64,000 nt of DNA. Source: JAGPUQ01 sp049325095. Lineage in GTDB: Bacteria; Pseudomonadota; Gammaproteobacteria; Pseudomonadales; Porticoccaceae. The stretch is taken from assembly GCA_049325095.1 (NCBI GenBank), contig JBMOPO010000032.1, forward strand, positions 186,001 to 250,000, in the 5' to 3' direction. Positions 10,979 to 20,170 of the stretch are shown here, piece after piece (the first letter of the stretch is position 1; the number at the start of each line of letters is the position of its first letter). Below the pieces are notes generated by a model. It saw nothing but the letters and a program-made list of their open reading frames with translations. It did not search any database and was not told where the DNA came from. The translations under genes and the position numbers were made by a program.

Positions 10979-13341
10979 CGGCGCGACTGATCCCGGTCGA
11001 GGTCGAGGTCGAATTCGTCGAGGTCGATCTCCGCCAATTCGGCACCCAGGGTCCGGTGGGGTTCGCTGTCCGGAGACTTCGCGTCCAACTCGTCCTCCAG
11101 GGCGCCGGAGAACCAGGTGGCGGGATCGGTATCCGCCGGCTGCCGGTCCAGTTCATCCAGTCGCGCGCTGCTCTCGGCCAGCACCGCGGCGATGTGCGGC
11201 TGGGGCGCTGGCGGCCGCTGCGCCGCCGGAGGGGCAGCGGCCGCGCCCGCGCCCGGTGCCGGCGGACCTCCCGGGGTCGGGTCGGCGCGCTGCGGTTGCG
11301 CTCGCGCCCGCCGCTGCACTGCCGGGAGCCGGAAGCCCGAGACCGATTCGCGCAGCTCGATGGCCATGTCGGCGAGCTCGCCGATCGAATGCGCGGTCTG
11401 GTTGGCCTGTTCGAGGGTGCGGGAAGTGATCTCCTGGATCACGTTCATGGTGTTGGAGATGTGGCCGGCCGTGCTGGACTGATGGCGCGCGGCGGTGGAG
11501 ATGTCCTGGATCAGTTCGGCGAGATCGGTGGACACCGTCTGAATCTGTCCCAGGGCCACGCCCGCATTCTGGCTCAGTGCGGCGCCCGCCACCACCTCGG
11601 CGGTGGTTTGCTCCATCGAGGCCACGGCCGCCCCGGTATCGGCCTGGATCGCGGCCACCAGGGTGGCGATCTGCTTGGTGGCATTGGCGGAGCGTTCCGC
11701 GAGCCGCTGGACCTCGTCTGCGACCACCGCGAAACCGCGTCCGGCGTCGCCGGCCATGGAAGCCTGGATGGCGGCGTTGAGGGCCAGCACATTGGTCTGG
11801 TCGGCGATGTCCCCGATCAGCGAAACGATGTCGCCGATCTCCTGGGAGCTCTCGCCCAGCCGTTTGATGCGCTTGGCGGTTTCCTGGATCTGCTCGCGAA
11901 TGCGATCCATCCCGGCGATGGTGTTCTGGACCACACTCGCGCCCTGGGTCGCGATCGACACCGAGCGCTCGGCCACCGCCGCCGATTCGGTGGCGTTGGC
12001 CGACACCTGGTCGATGGTGATCGCCATCTCGCTGATCGCCGCCGACGCGCTGGCGATTTCCCGCGCCTGGCTTTCGGCGGCCTCGGACAGTTCGAGGGCG
12101 GTGGCGCGGGTGCGATCCGAGGCGGCGGAGACATCGGTGGCGGCCTCCTCGATGCGCGCCACCAGTTCCCGCAGTTGCTGGATGGCGTAGTTGATGGCAT
12201 CGGCGATGGCGCCGGTGAAGTCCTGGGTGACGGTCGCTTCCACCGTCAGGTCGCCTTCGGCGAGGCCCTCGATCTCGTTGAGCAGCCGCAGGATCGCATC
12301 CTGGTTGGCCTGATTGGCGGTTGCGGTCTCCCGCAGACGCCGCCGGCTGTCGGACACGAGAATGAAGGCCAGTGCGGCCAGCCCCGCCACCAGCAAGCCG
12401 ACGCCCAGTATCGCCAGCGCGGTGACGCTGAGACCGGGCAGCAACTCGACGCCGGCGCCGGTACCCAGCGCCCGGATGTGGTCGGCGAGCGCCTTCGCCT
12501 GGGTCGCCAGCTCGCGGTTGCCCGCCGCGATGTGGTCGGCCGCAGTCTGCCCGGCGATGACCTGGTCCGCGGCCGGCTGGAGCGCCGCCAGGGCTTCGCC
12601 GAGCGCCCGGAAGCGGTCCGCGGTCGCCGCCAGCTCATAGCGGACGTCCTGATTGCGGGGCGCACTGAGCTCCAGCGCCGGATCGCCGTTGCGCAGGCCA
12701 TCCAGGGTCCGCGCAAAGCGCTGCTGCAATTCGCGCAGGGCAGCCAGGCTGTCGGCGACCCGGGAATCGGGTTGCAGCAGCGCCGCGGCGAGCGCATCGA
12801 ACTGCTCCGCCCAGGCGGCCAGCGAATAGGCCGCGTCCACTTCGGTGGCCGAGGCGCGTGCGTTGACCAGGGTCTTGCCCAGATGGGCGGTGGCGGCCTG
12901 CAGGGCGGGCAGGGTCTCCCGGACTCGGGCCACCGCGTTGCGGAAGTCGCCCGCCGCCTCGCTGCGCACCGCGACGCTGTCGATCGCGCGCTGCACCTCG
13001 GCCCAACCGGCTTCGAACGCGGCCACTCCCGCCGCCGGCAGTTGCCTGGCCAGGTCCCCGTCGATGCCGGCCCAGATGGCGGCCATCCGGTTGCGTTGCT
13101 GGCTCATGAGTGCGCGCGCATCGGCATCGCCCAGGGCGGCCAGCGCGGCGCTGAGCGGCAACTGGTCGGCCAGGGCCTGCACGTCGGCCGCCATCTGCGC
13201 GCTGGCGCGGTCGTATTCGGCGTCGCGATACAGGGCGTAGAACACGAACCCCAGCCCGATCGTCAACCCGATCAACGCCACCACCAGGAGCAGCACCGGT
13301 ATCCCGGTCGAGGCCCGTCCTCTGGAGCTTTTGGTTGCCAT
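10975..13341 (-). CDS. pilJ: Methyl-accepting chemotaxis protein PilJ
   Basis: Transmembrane receptor of the twitching chemosensory system, 788 residues. A first membrane segment (residues about 14-40) is followed by a roughly 260-residue periplasmic helical region, a second membrane segment near 302-327, a HAMP linker and a long cytoplasmic coiled-coil signalling domain. The conserved hairpin tip, with DQTNVLALNAAIQA and GRGFAVVADEVQRLAERS, falls near residues 498-551. About 120 residues follow the signalling domain, rich in Pro and Ala, then Asp-rich at the very end. It lies three bases after pilI and overlaps pilK. In Pseudomonas PilJ senses pilus state; the ligand here is unknown. Confidence 0.93.
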   Translation of the reverse strand: MATKSSRGRASTGIPVLLLVVALIGLTIGLGFVFYALYRDAEYDRASAQMAADVQALADQLPLSAALAALGDADARALMSQQRNRMAAIWAGIDGDLARQLPAAGVAAFEAGWAEVQRAIDSVAVRSEAAGDFRNAVARVRETLPALQAATAHLGKTLVNARASATEVDAAYSLAAWAEQFDALAAALLQPDSRVADSLAALRELQQRFARTLDGLRNGDPALELSAPRNQDVRYELAATADRFRALGEALAALQPAADQVIAGQTAADHIAAGNRELATQAKALADHIRALGTGAGVELLPGLSVTALAILGVGLLVAGLAALAFILVSDSRRRLRETATANQANQDAILRLLNEIEGLAEGDLTVEATVTQDFTGAIADAINYAIQQLRELVARIEEAATDVSAASDRTRATALELSEAAESQAREIASASAAISEMAITIDQVSANATESAAVAERSVSIATQGASVVQNTIAGMDRIREQIQETAKRIKRLGESSQEIGDIVSLIGDIADQTNVLALNAAIQASMAGDAGRGFAVVADEVQRLAERSANATKQIATLVAAIQADTGAAVASMEQTTAEVVAGAALSQNAGVALGQIQTVSTDLAELIQDISTAARHQSSTAGHISNTMNVIQEITSRTLEQANQTAHSIGELADMAIELRESVSGFRLPAVQRRARAQPQRADPTPGGPPAPGAGAAAAPPAAQRPPAPQPHIAAVLAESSARLDELDRQPADTDPATWFSGALEDELDAKSPDSEPHRTLGAELAEIDLDEFDLDLDRDQSRR

Positions 13342-13344
13342 GGT

Positions 13345-13935
13345 TCAGTCTGGGCTCCGCAGTTCGGGGGAAGGGGGTCCGGGATCGCGCAGCGACAGGT
13401 CGCGAAACGCCGGATCCTGGAACAGCAGCGCGGGCCGGAACAGCGGCGCGGTTCCCTGACTGGGTTCGGCCAGTCCCCCCGCGGCGTAGCGCCGCAACGG
13501 GCTCGGGGCGAGCTGTTCCGGGGCCACATAGGCATCGTGCGGAAAGCGCCGCAGGCCCTCGACCCGGTCGACGATGATCCCCGCGGCAAAATCCTCGTGA
13601 ACGACCACCAGGATGCGCTGCTGCCGGGACGGTGGCCGGGGCGCCCCGAGGAACTCGGCGCCGTCGATCACCGGCAGCAGCTTGCCGCGGACATTGGCGA
13701 TGCCGCGCACCCAGGGCTGCACCTGGGGCACCCGCGACAGGGGCGGCACGGGCAGGATCTCGGTCAGCCAGGCGAGGTCGATCAGGGCGCGGCAGCCGGC
13801 GAGCTGAAACGCGATCAGGGTTTCGGTGGGTGCGGGATCGATCCGGGCGGGGAGTTGGGCCGCACCGGCGGCATAGGCCGCCGCCAGGCTCCTCAGCAGC
13901 TGCAGCGGATCCGCAGGCGATGCAGCGCCGTTCAC
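13345..13935 (-). CDS. pilI: CheW-like adaptor PilI
   Basis: A 196-residue CheW-domain protein linking PilJ to ChpA. CheW features include LIAFQLAGCRALIDLAWLTE, VPPLSRVPQVQPWVRGIANV and GKLLPVIDGAEFLG. It sits seven bases after pilH and three before pilJ. The C-terminal 30-40 residues are variable and proline-rich. The order pilG-pilH-pilI-pilJ-pilK matches Pseudomonas exactly. Confidence 0.9.
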   Translation of the reverse strand: MNGAASPADPLQLLRSLAAAYAAGAAQLPARIDPAPTETLIAFQLAGCRALIDLAWLTEILPVPPLSRVPQVQPWVRGIANVRGKLLPVIDGAEFLGAPRPPSRQQRILVVVHEDFAAGIIVDRVEGLRRFPHDAYVAPEQLAPSPLRRYAAGGLAEPSQGTAPLFRPALLFQDPAFRDLSLRDPGPPSPELRSPD

Positions 13936-13942
13936 GGGGCCG

Positions 13943-14305
13943 TCAGTGGGTCACATCGCGAATGGCGTTGAGCAACTCCGCCTCGCGGACCGGCTTGGTG
14001 ACATAGCCTCGGGCCCCCTGGCGGGCCCCCCAGATGCGGTCCACCTCCTGATTTTTGTTGGATACCAGAATGACCGGGATATGCCGGGTCCCCGCGCCCC
14101 GGGTGAGCTGGCGGGTGGCCTGGAATCCGTTGATCCCCGGCAAGACGATGTCCATCAGCACCAGGTTGGGTTGTTGTTCGCTGGCCGCTTTCAGCCCGGC
14201 TTCCGCGGACTCGGCCTGGATTACGCGATAGCCGTGCTGGGCGAGTATCGCGGCGAGTTCCCGGGCGTCGGCCGGGGAGTCGTCGATGATCAGCACCTTG
14301 CGCAT
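13943..14305 (-). CDS. pilH: CheY-like response regulator PilH
   Basis: A single-domain receiver of 120 residues from an ATG at 14305 with GAGGAGC upstream. Key residues are the acidic pocket DD in VLIIDDS, phospho-acceptor Asp52 in LVLMDIVLPG and the conserved Lys in YVTKPVR. No output domain. In Pseudomonas PilH acts with or against PilG in pilus retraction signalling via ChpA phosphorelay. It lies 29 bases after pilG. Confidence 0.92.
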   Translation of the reverse strand: MRKVLIIDDSPADARELAAILAQHGYRVIQAESAEAGLKAASEQQPNLVLMDIVLPGINGFQATRQLTRGAGTRHIPVILVSNKNQEVDRIWGARQGARGYVTKPVREAELLNAIRDVTH

Positions 14306-14334
14306 GTTCGCTCCTCGAGCAACGGGTCCCGGGC

Positions 14335-14736
14335 TCAGCCTTCGGTTGCGAAATCCTGCCCGTCGGCCGCGCCCGCCGCGCCCGTCACCTGGGCGACGAC
14401 TTCCAGGAGTTCCTGGCGGCTGAAGGGCTTGGTCAGGTAGGCATCGGCGCCGACAATGCGGCCGCGGGCCTTGTCGAACAGGCCGTCCTTGCTCGACAGC
14501 ATCACCACCGGGATGTGCCGGAAGCGGCGGTTGTTCTTGACCAGCGCACAGGTCTGATAGCCATCGAGCCGGGGCATCATGATATCCACGAAGATGACAT
14601 CCGGCGGATCGTCGGCGATCTTGGCCAGCGACTCGAAGCCATCGACCGCGGTTGCCACCTGGTAGCCGGCGCGGGTCAGCAGGGATTCCGCCGTCTTGCG
14701 GATCGTGTTGCTGTCGTCGATCACCAGGATTTTCAC
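14335..14736 (-). CDS. pilG: CheY-like response regulator PilG
   Basis: A 133-residue single receiver, first gene of the Pil-Chp operon. It has KILVIDDSN, phospho-acceptor Asp51 in VIFVDIMMPRLDGY, and the switch Lys in AYLTKPFS; the last 15 residues extend beyond the receiver. Translation probably starts at GTG 14736, as no ATG is suitably placed; a Shine-Dalgarno match is weak. Divergent from gshB with about 210 bp between them, the same arrangement as in Pseudomonas. In that genus PilG links the pathway to pilus extension and cAMP. Confidence 0.92.
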   Translation of the reverse strand: MKILVIDDSNTIRKTAESLLTRAGYQVATAVDGFESLAKIADDPPDVIFVDIMMPRLDGYQTCALVKNNRRFRHIPVVMLSSKDGLFDKARGRIVGADAYLTKPFSRQELLEVVAQVTGAAGAADGQDFATEG

Positions 14737-14946
14737 CTAGGAGGCCCCATTGGTCCGATCGGGAGGGGTGAGGGCAAGCGCGGCCGCCGCGGATTGCCCG
14801 ACCAGCCACCCCTGGGCGGGCTGCGTACCGGCTCGCAGCCTATGTAACACAAGCCCGGGGTATTATCCAGATTGCCGGCTTGATTCCGCAAACCGGCGCC
14901 ACTTTGCGCGGGGGACGCGCACCGCAACCTCGAGGTATCCGCTGCC

Positions 14947-15894
14947 ATGACTCGCAATCTGGGTGTGATCATGGATCCGATCGCGACCATCAACCCCAAG
15001 AAGGACACCACCCTGGCCCTGCTGCTGGCCGCCCAGGCGCGGGGCTGGGCGCTCTGGTACATGGAGCAGCGGGATCTCGCGCTGGATGGCGCCGTGCCGG
15101 TGGCCCGGCAGACGCCGCTGCGGGTCCAGGACGCGCTCGACCGGTGGTTTGAGCTCGGCACACCCCAGGAGCGGCCCCTGGTCGATCTCGACTGCGTGCT
15201 GATGCGCAAGGACCCGCCATTCGACAGCGAGTACATCTACAGCACCTACCTGCTGGAGGCTGCCGAGCGGTTGGGGGTCCTGGTGGTCAACCGGCCGGCG
15301 AGCCTGCGCGACTGCAATGAAAAGCTGTTCGCTACCCAGTTTCCGCAATGCACGCCGCCGCTGCTGGTGAGTCGGGATCCGGCGCGGCTGCGCGCTTTTC
15401 ATCATCGGCACCGCGATGTCATTTTCAAGCCGCTCGACGGCATGGGCGGGATCGGGATCTTCCGCGCCCGGGATCCGGAGCCCAATCTCAGCGTGATCAT
15501 CGAAACCCTGACCGGGCACGGCCGCACCACCATCATGGCGCAGCGCTATATCCCGGAGATCCTCGACGGCGACAAGCGCATCCTGGTGGTCGATGGCGAA
15601 GCGGTTCCCTACTGCCTGGCGCGGGTGCCCGAAGTGGGCGAGGTGCGCGGCAATCTCGCCGCGGGGGGCACCGGGGTGGTGCGGCCGCTGTCGGAGCGGG
15701 ACTGGTGGATCGTCGGCCAGGTCGCGCCCAGGCTGCGCGACCTGGGCCTGCTGTTCGTCGGCCTCGACGTGATCGGGGACTATCTCACCGAGATCAACGT
15801 GACCAGCCCGACCTGCGCCCGCGAGATCGACCGGGAGAAGGATACCGACATCGGCGGGCGGCTGCTGGCCGCCATCGAGCGGCGGCTGTCTTGA
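14947..15894 (+). CDS. gshB: Glutathione synthetase
   Basis: ATP-grasp ligase joining gamma-glutamylcysteine and glycine, the second step of glutathione synthesis. The 315 residues match the usual gammaproteobacterial length (about 315). Visible landmarks are LGVIMDPIATINPKKDTT at the N-terminus, LRKDPPFDSEY-like MRKDPPFDSEYIYSTYLLE, the ATP-grasp segment FKPLDGMGGIGIF, and INVTSPT near the C-terminus. Start ATG at 14947. The TTG of the next gene overlaps its stop, so the two are likely coupled. Confidence 0.96.
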   Translation: MTRNLGVIMDPIATINPKKDTTLALLLAAQARGWALWYMEQRDLALDGAVPVARQTPLRVQDALDRWFELGTPQERPLVDLDCVLMRKDPPFDSEYIYSTYLLEAAERLGVLVVNRPASLRDCNEKLFATQFPQCTPPLLVSRDPARLRAFHHRHRDVIFKPLDGMGGIGIFRARDPEPNLSVIIETLTGHGRTTIMAQRYIPEILDGDKRILVVDGEAVPYCLARVPEVGEVRGNLAAGGTGVVRPLSERDWWIVGQVAPRLRDLGLLFVGLDVIGDYLTEINVTSPTCAREIDREKDTDIGGRLLAAIERRLS

Positions 15895-16790
15895 GCAGGG
15901 CGGTCGGCGGGTTCCGGAGAACCTTCGACAATCGCGACCCGGATCGGCTGGGGTTCGCGGTGCTGGTGGGGGTGGCTGTCCATCTGATCCTGATCTTCGG
16001 CATCGGCTTTGCCGCGCTCCCCCGGCCGCCGGCGCCGCCGTCGCTGGCGGTGACCATCGCGGTCAATGTCGCCGAACGGGCCCCGGAACAGGCCGACTTC
16101 CTCGCCCAAAGCCACCAGTTGGGCGGCGGGCAGCATCCCGAGCCGGTGGAGCTGAGCAACGACCGGGAGGCGGAGTTCAGCGACCTGCGGATCACCGCCG
16201 CGGAGCCGATCTCCGCCCCGGCGCCCCAGCCGCAGCCTGTCCCGGCGATCGCGCCAGCCGCGGCAGTGGTGACGGCGGAGGCCGGCGTGCGGCCGGCGCC
16301 CGCGGCGCAGCCGGAGGTCGCCATCCCCGAGCCGATCCCGGCGCCCGGCGAGCCCCGGGCGCCGAGCCCGGAAATCGCCAGCCTGCGGGCCAAGCTGGAC
16401 TACCTGCGCCGCGATTACAGCCATGCGCCCAATGTGCTGCGGGTGACTTCGGTGAGCGCCCGGGCGGCGGAGGCTGCGGTCTATCTCGATTACTGGGAAT
16501 CCCTGGTGGAGCAGGTCGGCAACCGGCACTATCCCGAGGAGGCGCGGCGCAAGCGCATTTTCGGCAGTCTCCGGCTGGCGGTAATGCTGCGGTCGGATGG
16601 CAGCGTGGAGCAGGTCGATGTACTGGAAAGCTCGGGCTCCCGGGTGCTGGACTCTGCCGCGATCCGCACCATTCGCCTGGCGGCGCCGTTTGCGCCCTTC
16701 CCGCCCGAACTGGCGCAGTGGGATCGGCTGGAAATCATCCGCACCTGGCAGTTCGTGCCCGGCAACCGGCTGCAGACCAGCGGTGATTAG
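15891..16790 (+). CDS. TonB-family energy transducer protein
   Basis: About 299 residues from a TTG at 15891 that overlaps the gshB stop; no ATG or GTG fits upstream of the membrane segment. An N-terminal cytoplasmic stretch is followed by one transmembrane helix (about residues 22-46), a Pro/Ala-rich periplasmic spacer, and a C-terminal TonB domain with HYPEEARRKRIFGSLRLAVML and EIIRTWQF. A TonB-like gene in this slot between gshB and yqgE is also known in Pseudomonas. No exbB/exbD are nearby. The exact partner receptor is unknown, and a role in pilus or motility function is possible but not shown here. Confidence 0.85.
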   Translation: MSRAVGGFRRTFDNRDPDRLGFAVLVGVAVHLILIFGIGFAALPRPPAPPSLAVTIAVNVAERAPEQADFLAQSHQLGGGQHPEPVELSNDREAEFSDLRITAAEPISAPAPQPQPVPAIAPAAAVVTAEAGVRPAPAAQPEVAIPEPIPAPGEPRAPSPEIASLRAKLDYLRRDYSHAPNVLRVTSVSARAAEAAVYLDYWESLVEQVGNRHYPEEARRKRIFGSLRLAVMLRSDGSVEQVDVLESSGSRVLDSAAIRTIRLAAPFAPFPPELAQWDRLEIIRTWQFVPGNRLQTSGD

Positions 16791-16838
16791 CCGGCCCGGG
16801 ATCTTGTCTTGCGGCCGGGGCGCCCCAATACTGGAGCC

Positions 16839-17423
16839 ATGGACAGGCCCGGCGGCAACCCATCCTTCACCTCCTTGCAGCATCATTTTCTGATCGCGAT
16901 GCCCGGTTTGCGGCATTCCGGGTTCGCCGATTCCCTGATCTATATTTGCCGGCATACGCCGGACGGCGCCATGGGTTTGCGTGTCAATCACCGCCTGGAT
17001 GTCACCCTGCGCGAGCTGTTTCTCCATTTGCAGTTGCCCTCGGAGGGGCCGCTGGCGGATCAGTTGCTGCTCGCCGGGGGGCCGGTGCGCAGCGAATGGG
17101 GGTTCGTGCTGCATCCCGGCTCGGACCGCCGCTGGCAGTCGACGCTGGAGGTGGCCCCGGGCGTGGCGCTGACCGCGTCGAAGGACATCATCGCAGCGCT
17201 CGCCACCGGCGAGGACGCTCCCGCGCAGAGCCTGGTCGCGCTCGGCTACGCCGGCTGGGGCGCTGGACAGCTGGAGGAGGAACTGGGCGCCAATGCCTGG
17301 CTGACCGTGGCGGCGGAGCCGGACCTGCTGTTCGAGGTCCCCATCGAGGAGCGGGCCCGGTTGGCGGCGGCCCGGGTGGGGGTGGATCTCGCCAGGCTCA
17401 GCCACAGTGTCGGTCACGCCTGA
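16839..17423 (+). CDS. yqgE: YqgE/AlgH family protein
   Basis: A 194-residue member of the UPF0301 family. The conserved N-terminal block SLQHHFLIAMPGL and the GLRVNHRLDVTLRELF, GGPVRSEWGFVLH and ALGYAGWGAGQLEEEL blocks are all present. I choose the ATG at 16839; a TTG at 16809 would add ten residues not seen in relatives. Molecular function is not established; in Pseudomonas the homologue was named AlgH from an alginate phenotype. It overlaps ruvX by 17 bases, the widespread yqgE-ruvX pairing. Confidence 0.92.
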   Translation: MDRPGGNPSFTSLQHHFLIAMPGLRHSGFADSLIYICRHTPDGAMGLRVNHRLDVTLRELFLHLQLPSEGPLADQLLLAGGPVRSEWGFVLHPGSDRRWQSTLEVAPGVALTASKDIIAALATGEDAPAQSLVALGYAGWGAGQLEEELGANAWLTVAAEPDLLFEVPIEERARLAAARVGVDLARLSHSVGHA

Positions 17424-17847
17424 GCGTCCGCTGCGGCTGTTGTGTTTCGATTTCGGAACCCGGCAGATCGGCGTCGCCTGTGGCCAAACCCGGATCAACA
17501 CTGCCCAGCCGGTGGCGGTACTGCGGGCCCGCGACGGCCAACCCCAGTGGCCGGAGGTCATGCGGCTGATCGGCGAGTGGCAGCCGGATCGGCTGCTGGT
17601 GGGGCTGCCGCTCAACATGGATGGCAGCGAGAGCGACTTCTGCCGGCGGGCACGAAAGTTCGCGCGGCGACTCCAGGATCGATCGGGCCTGCCGGTGACC
17701 ATGGTCGACGAGCGGCTGTCCACGGTCGCCGCCAAGTCCGAGGCCGGGCCGCCCCGGGACCATCGCCGCCATCCGGTGGACGGCAGAGCGGCGGCGCTGA
17801 TCCTGGATACCTGGCTGTCGGCGCCGGAATCCGGCTGCGCACCCTGA
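17407..17847 (+). CDS. ruvX: Pre-16S rRNA processing nuclease RuvX/YqgF
   Basis: A 146-residue RNase H-fold protein of the YqgF family, involved in 5' maturation of 16S rRNA. Acidic and conserved motifs: CFDFGTRQIGVACG (first catalytic Asp), LLVGLPLNMDGSES, MVDERLST (Glu), and HPVDGRAAALILDTWL with the last Asp. Starts at GTG 17407 inside the end of yqgE. It converges on pilU with only 13 bases between stops. In Pseudomonas pyr genes follow ruvX; here they are absent and pilU is next. Confidence 0.93.
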   Translation: MSVTPERPLRLLCFDFGTRQIGVACGQTRINTAQPVAVLRARDGQPQWPEVMRLIGEWQPDRLLVGLPLNMDGSESDFCRRARKFARRLQDRSGLPVTMVDERLSTVAAKSEAGPPRDHRRHPVDGRAAALILDTWLSAPESGCAP

Positions 17848-17860
17848 ACCGAAGCGCCGC

Positions 17861-19018
17861 TCAGCGCTGGAACAGCCGCATGCGCTCGGAGTCTTCGTCC
17901 TCCTTGAGGAACAGGTCGTCGGCGGCGTTGGACAGATAGCCGGGATCGGTCTCGGATTGCAGCTTGATCATCAGCCGCAGATCGTTCTTCGAATCGGCGG
18001 AGGCGAGCGCGTCCTCGTAGCTGATGATGCCCTCGTTGTAGAGCCGAAACAGCGACTGGTCGAAGGTCTGCATGCCGAGCTCGGTGGAGCGCGCCATCAG
18101 CTCCTTCAATTTGTGCACCTCGCCCTTGCGGATCAGATCCGACGCCAGGGGCGTATTGATCAGGATCTCGATGGCCGCGCGCCGGCCCTTGCCGTCGGCG
18201 GTGGGGATCAGCTGCTGGGCGATCATCGCGCGCAGGTTCAGGGACAGATCCATCCACAGCTGTGGATGGCGTTCCGCCGGGAAGAAATGCTGGATACGGT
18301 CGAGCGCCTGGTTGGCGTTGTTGGCGTGCAATGTGGTCAGCACCAGATGGCCGGTCTCGGCGAAAGTGATGGCGTGCTCCATGGTCTCTCGGGTGCGGAT
18401 CTCGCCGATCAGGATGACGTCGGGCGCCTGGCGCAGCGTGTTCTTCAGCGCCACCTCGTAGGATTCGGTGTCGATGCCCACCTCGCGCTGGGTGACGATG
18501 CAGCCCTCGTGCTGATGCACGAATTCGATCGGATCCTCGATCGACACGATATGGCCGTGGCTGTTGCGATTGCGGTGGCCGACCATGGCGGCGAGCGAGG
18601 TGGACTTGCCGGTCCCGGTGGCACCCACGAAGAAGATGATGCCGCGCTTGGTCATGGCCAACTCGTTGAGGATCGGCGGCAGCAGCAATTCCTCCACCGT
18701 CGGAATCCGGGTTTCGATGCGGCGCAGCACCATGCCCACGTCGTTGCGCTGGTAGAAGGCGCTGACCCGGAAGCGGGCGCCGTCGACCCGCTCGGAGCCG
18801 ATCGCGAAGTTGAGTTCGTGATGGCTGTGGAATTCCTGGCGCTGGTGCTCGTCCATGACCCCCTCCACCAGGGCGACCGCCTGGCTCGCCGACAGGGGCA
18901 CCTTGCCCACCGGCATGATCTGGCCGTTGATCTTCAGGCTGGGCGGCACCCCCCGGGTGATGAAGAGATCGGAGGCCTTCTTGTCCACCATCAGTTTCAG
19001 CAGGGTATCGAAATCCAT
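17861..19018 (-). CDS. pilU: Type IV pilus retraction ATPase PilU
   Basis: Secretion-type hexameric ATPase of 385 residues that assists PilT in pilus retraction. Walker A GATGTGKST is at residues 132-140; an Asp box (IEDPIEFVH), a Walker B region (VILIGEIRTRETME) and a His box (TGHLVLTTLHANN) follow. The acidic C-terminal tail (DDLFLKEDEDSERMRLF) is typical of PilU rather than PilT. It lies 52 bases after pilT on the same strand, so it is probably co-transcribed. ATG at 19018 is preceded by GGAGGA. Confidence 0.95.
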   Translation of the reverse strand: MDFDTLLKLMVDKKASDLFITRGVPPSLKINGQIMPVGKVPLSASQAVALVEGVMDEHQRQEFHSHHELNFAIGSERVDGARFRVSAFYQRNDVGMVLRRIETRIPTVEELLLPPILNELAMTKRGIIFFVGATGTGKSTSLAAMVGHRNRNSHGHIVSIEDPIEFVHQHEGCIVTQREVGIDTESYEVALKNTLRQAPDVILIGEIRTRETMEHAITFAETGHLVLTTLHANNANQALDRIQHFFPAERHPQLWMDLSLNLRAMIAQQLIPTADGKGRRAAIEILINTPLASDLIRKGEVHKLKELMARSTELGMQTFDQSLFRLYNEGIISYEDALASADSKNDLRLMIKLQSETDPGYLSNAADDLFLKEDEDSERMRLFQR

Positions 19019-19070
19019 CTGGTCCTCCTCCCCGGCGGCCGGTGCCCGGGGTCATTTGCCCGGGCCGGGA

Positions 19071-20108
19071 CTAGGCGAAATCCTCCGGGATCTTGGCCTT
19101 CTCGCGCGCCGCTTCCCGGGTGATGATCTTCTGCTGGACCAGCCGCCGCAGGCACTGGTCCATGGTCTGCATGCCGTGGCTGGCGCCGGTCTGGATCGCC
19201 GAATACATCTGGGCGACCTTGTCCTCGCGGATCAGGTTGCGGATCGCGGGGGTGCCGATCATGATTTCGTTGGCGGCGATGCGGCCGCCGCCGATCCGCT
19301 TCATCAGCGTCTGCGAAACCACGGCCTGCAGGGATTCGGAGAGCATGGAGCGGACCATGGCCTTTTCGCCTGCCGGGAACACGTCCACCACCCGGTCGAT
19401 GGTCTTGGCCGCCGAGGTGGTGTGCAGGGTGGCGAACACCAGGTGCCCGGTCTCCGCGGCGGTCAGCGCCAGGCGGATGGTTTCCAGGTCGCGCATCTCG
19501 CCCACCAGGATGATGTCCGGGTCTTCGCGCAGCGCCGAGCGCAGGGCCTCGCTGAAGCCATGGGTGTCCTTGTGCACCTCGCGCTGGTTGACCAGGCATT
19601 TCTTGCTTTCGTGCACGAATTCGATCGGGTCTTCGATGGTGAGGATGTGCTGGTAGCGGTTCTCGTTGATGTAGTCGATCATCGCCGCCAGGGTGGTGCT
19701 CTTGCCGGAACCGGTGGGTCCGGTCACCAGGACCAGTCCGCGCGGCAGCATCGCAATGTCGCGAAAGATCTGGCCGAAGCCGAGATCGTCCAGGGTCAGG
19801 ACCCGGGAGGGGATGGTGCGGAATACGCCGCCGGCGCCGCGGTTCTGGTTGAAGGCGTTGACGCGAAACCGGGCCACGCCCGGGATCTCGAACGAGAAAT
19901 CGGTCTCCAGGAACTCTTCGTAGTCGCGCCGCTGCTTGTCGTTCATGATTTCGTAGATGAGCGCGTGGACCTGCTTGTGCTCCAGGGGGGGCAGGTTGAT
20001 GCGGCGCACGTCGCCATCGATGCGGATCATCGGCGGCAGCCCCGCCGAGAGATGCAGGTCCGAGGCTCCCTGCTTGACGCTGAACGCCAACAGTTCCGTG
20101 ATATCCAT
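19071..20108 (-). CDS. pilT: Type IV pilus retraction ATPase PilT
   Basis: Twitching motility motor that depolymerises the pilus. The 345 residues match the usual PilT length, starting at ATG 20108 (MDITELLAFSVKQGASDLHL). Walker A GPTGSGKST is at 130-138; Asp box IEDPIEFVHES, Walker B IILVGEMRDLETI, His box TGHLVFATLHTTSA and the AIRNLIRE motif are all intact. A longer in-frame start would add 12 residues not usual in the family. Divergent from yggS across about 60 bp, as in Pseudomonas. Confidence 0.96.
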   Translation of the reverse strand: MDITELLAFSVKQGASDLHLSAGLPPMIRIDGDVRRINLPPLEHKQVHALIYEIMNDKQRRDYEEFLETDFSFEIPGVARFRVNAFNQNRGAGGVFRTIPSRVLTLDDLGFGQIFRDIAMLPRGLVLVTGPTGSGKSTTLAAMIDYINENRYQHILTIEDPIEFVHESKKCLVNQREVHKDTHGFSEALRSALREDPDIILVGEMRDLETIRLALTAAETGHLVFATLHTTSAAKTIDRVVDVFPAGEKAMVRSMLSESLQAVVSQTLMKRIGGGRIAANEIMIGTPAIRNLIREDKVAQMYSAIQTGASHGMQTMDQCLRRLVQQKIITREAAREKAKIPEDFA

Positions 20109-20170
20109 GTTGAGTCCCGTGGTCTCCCGGATGGATCCGGCCACTTCGGGCTGGCCGGGAACTCCAGTAT

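Noticed and set aside
14840..14946. TATTAT near 14861 as a gshB promoter -10
   Set aside because: No acceptable -35 at 16-18 bases upstream; not called.
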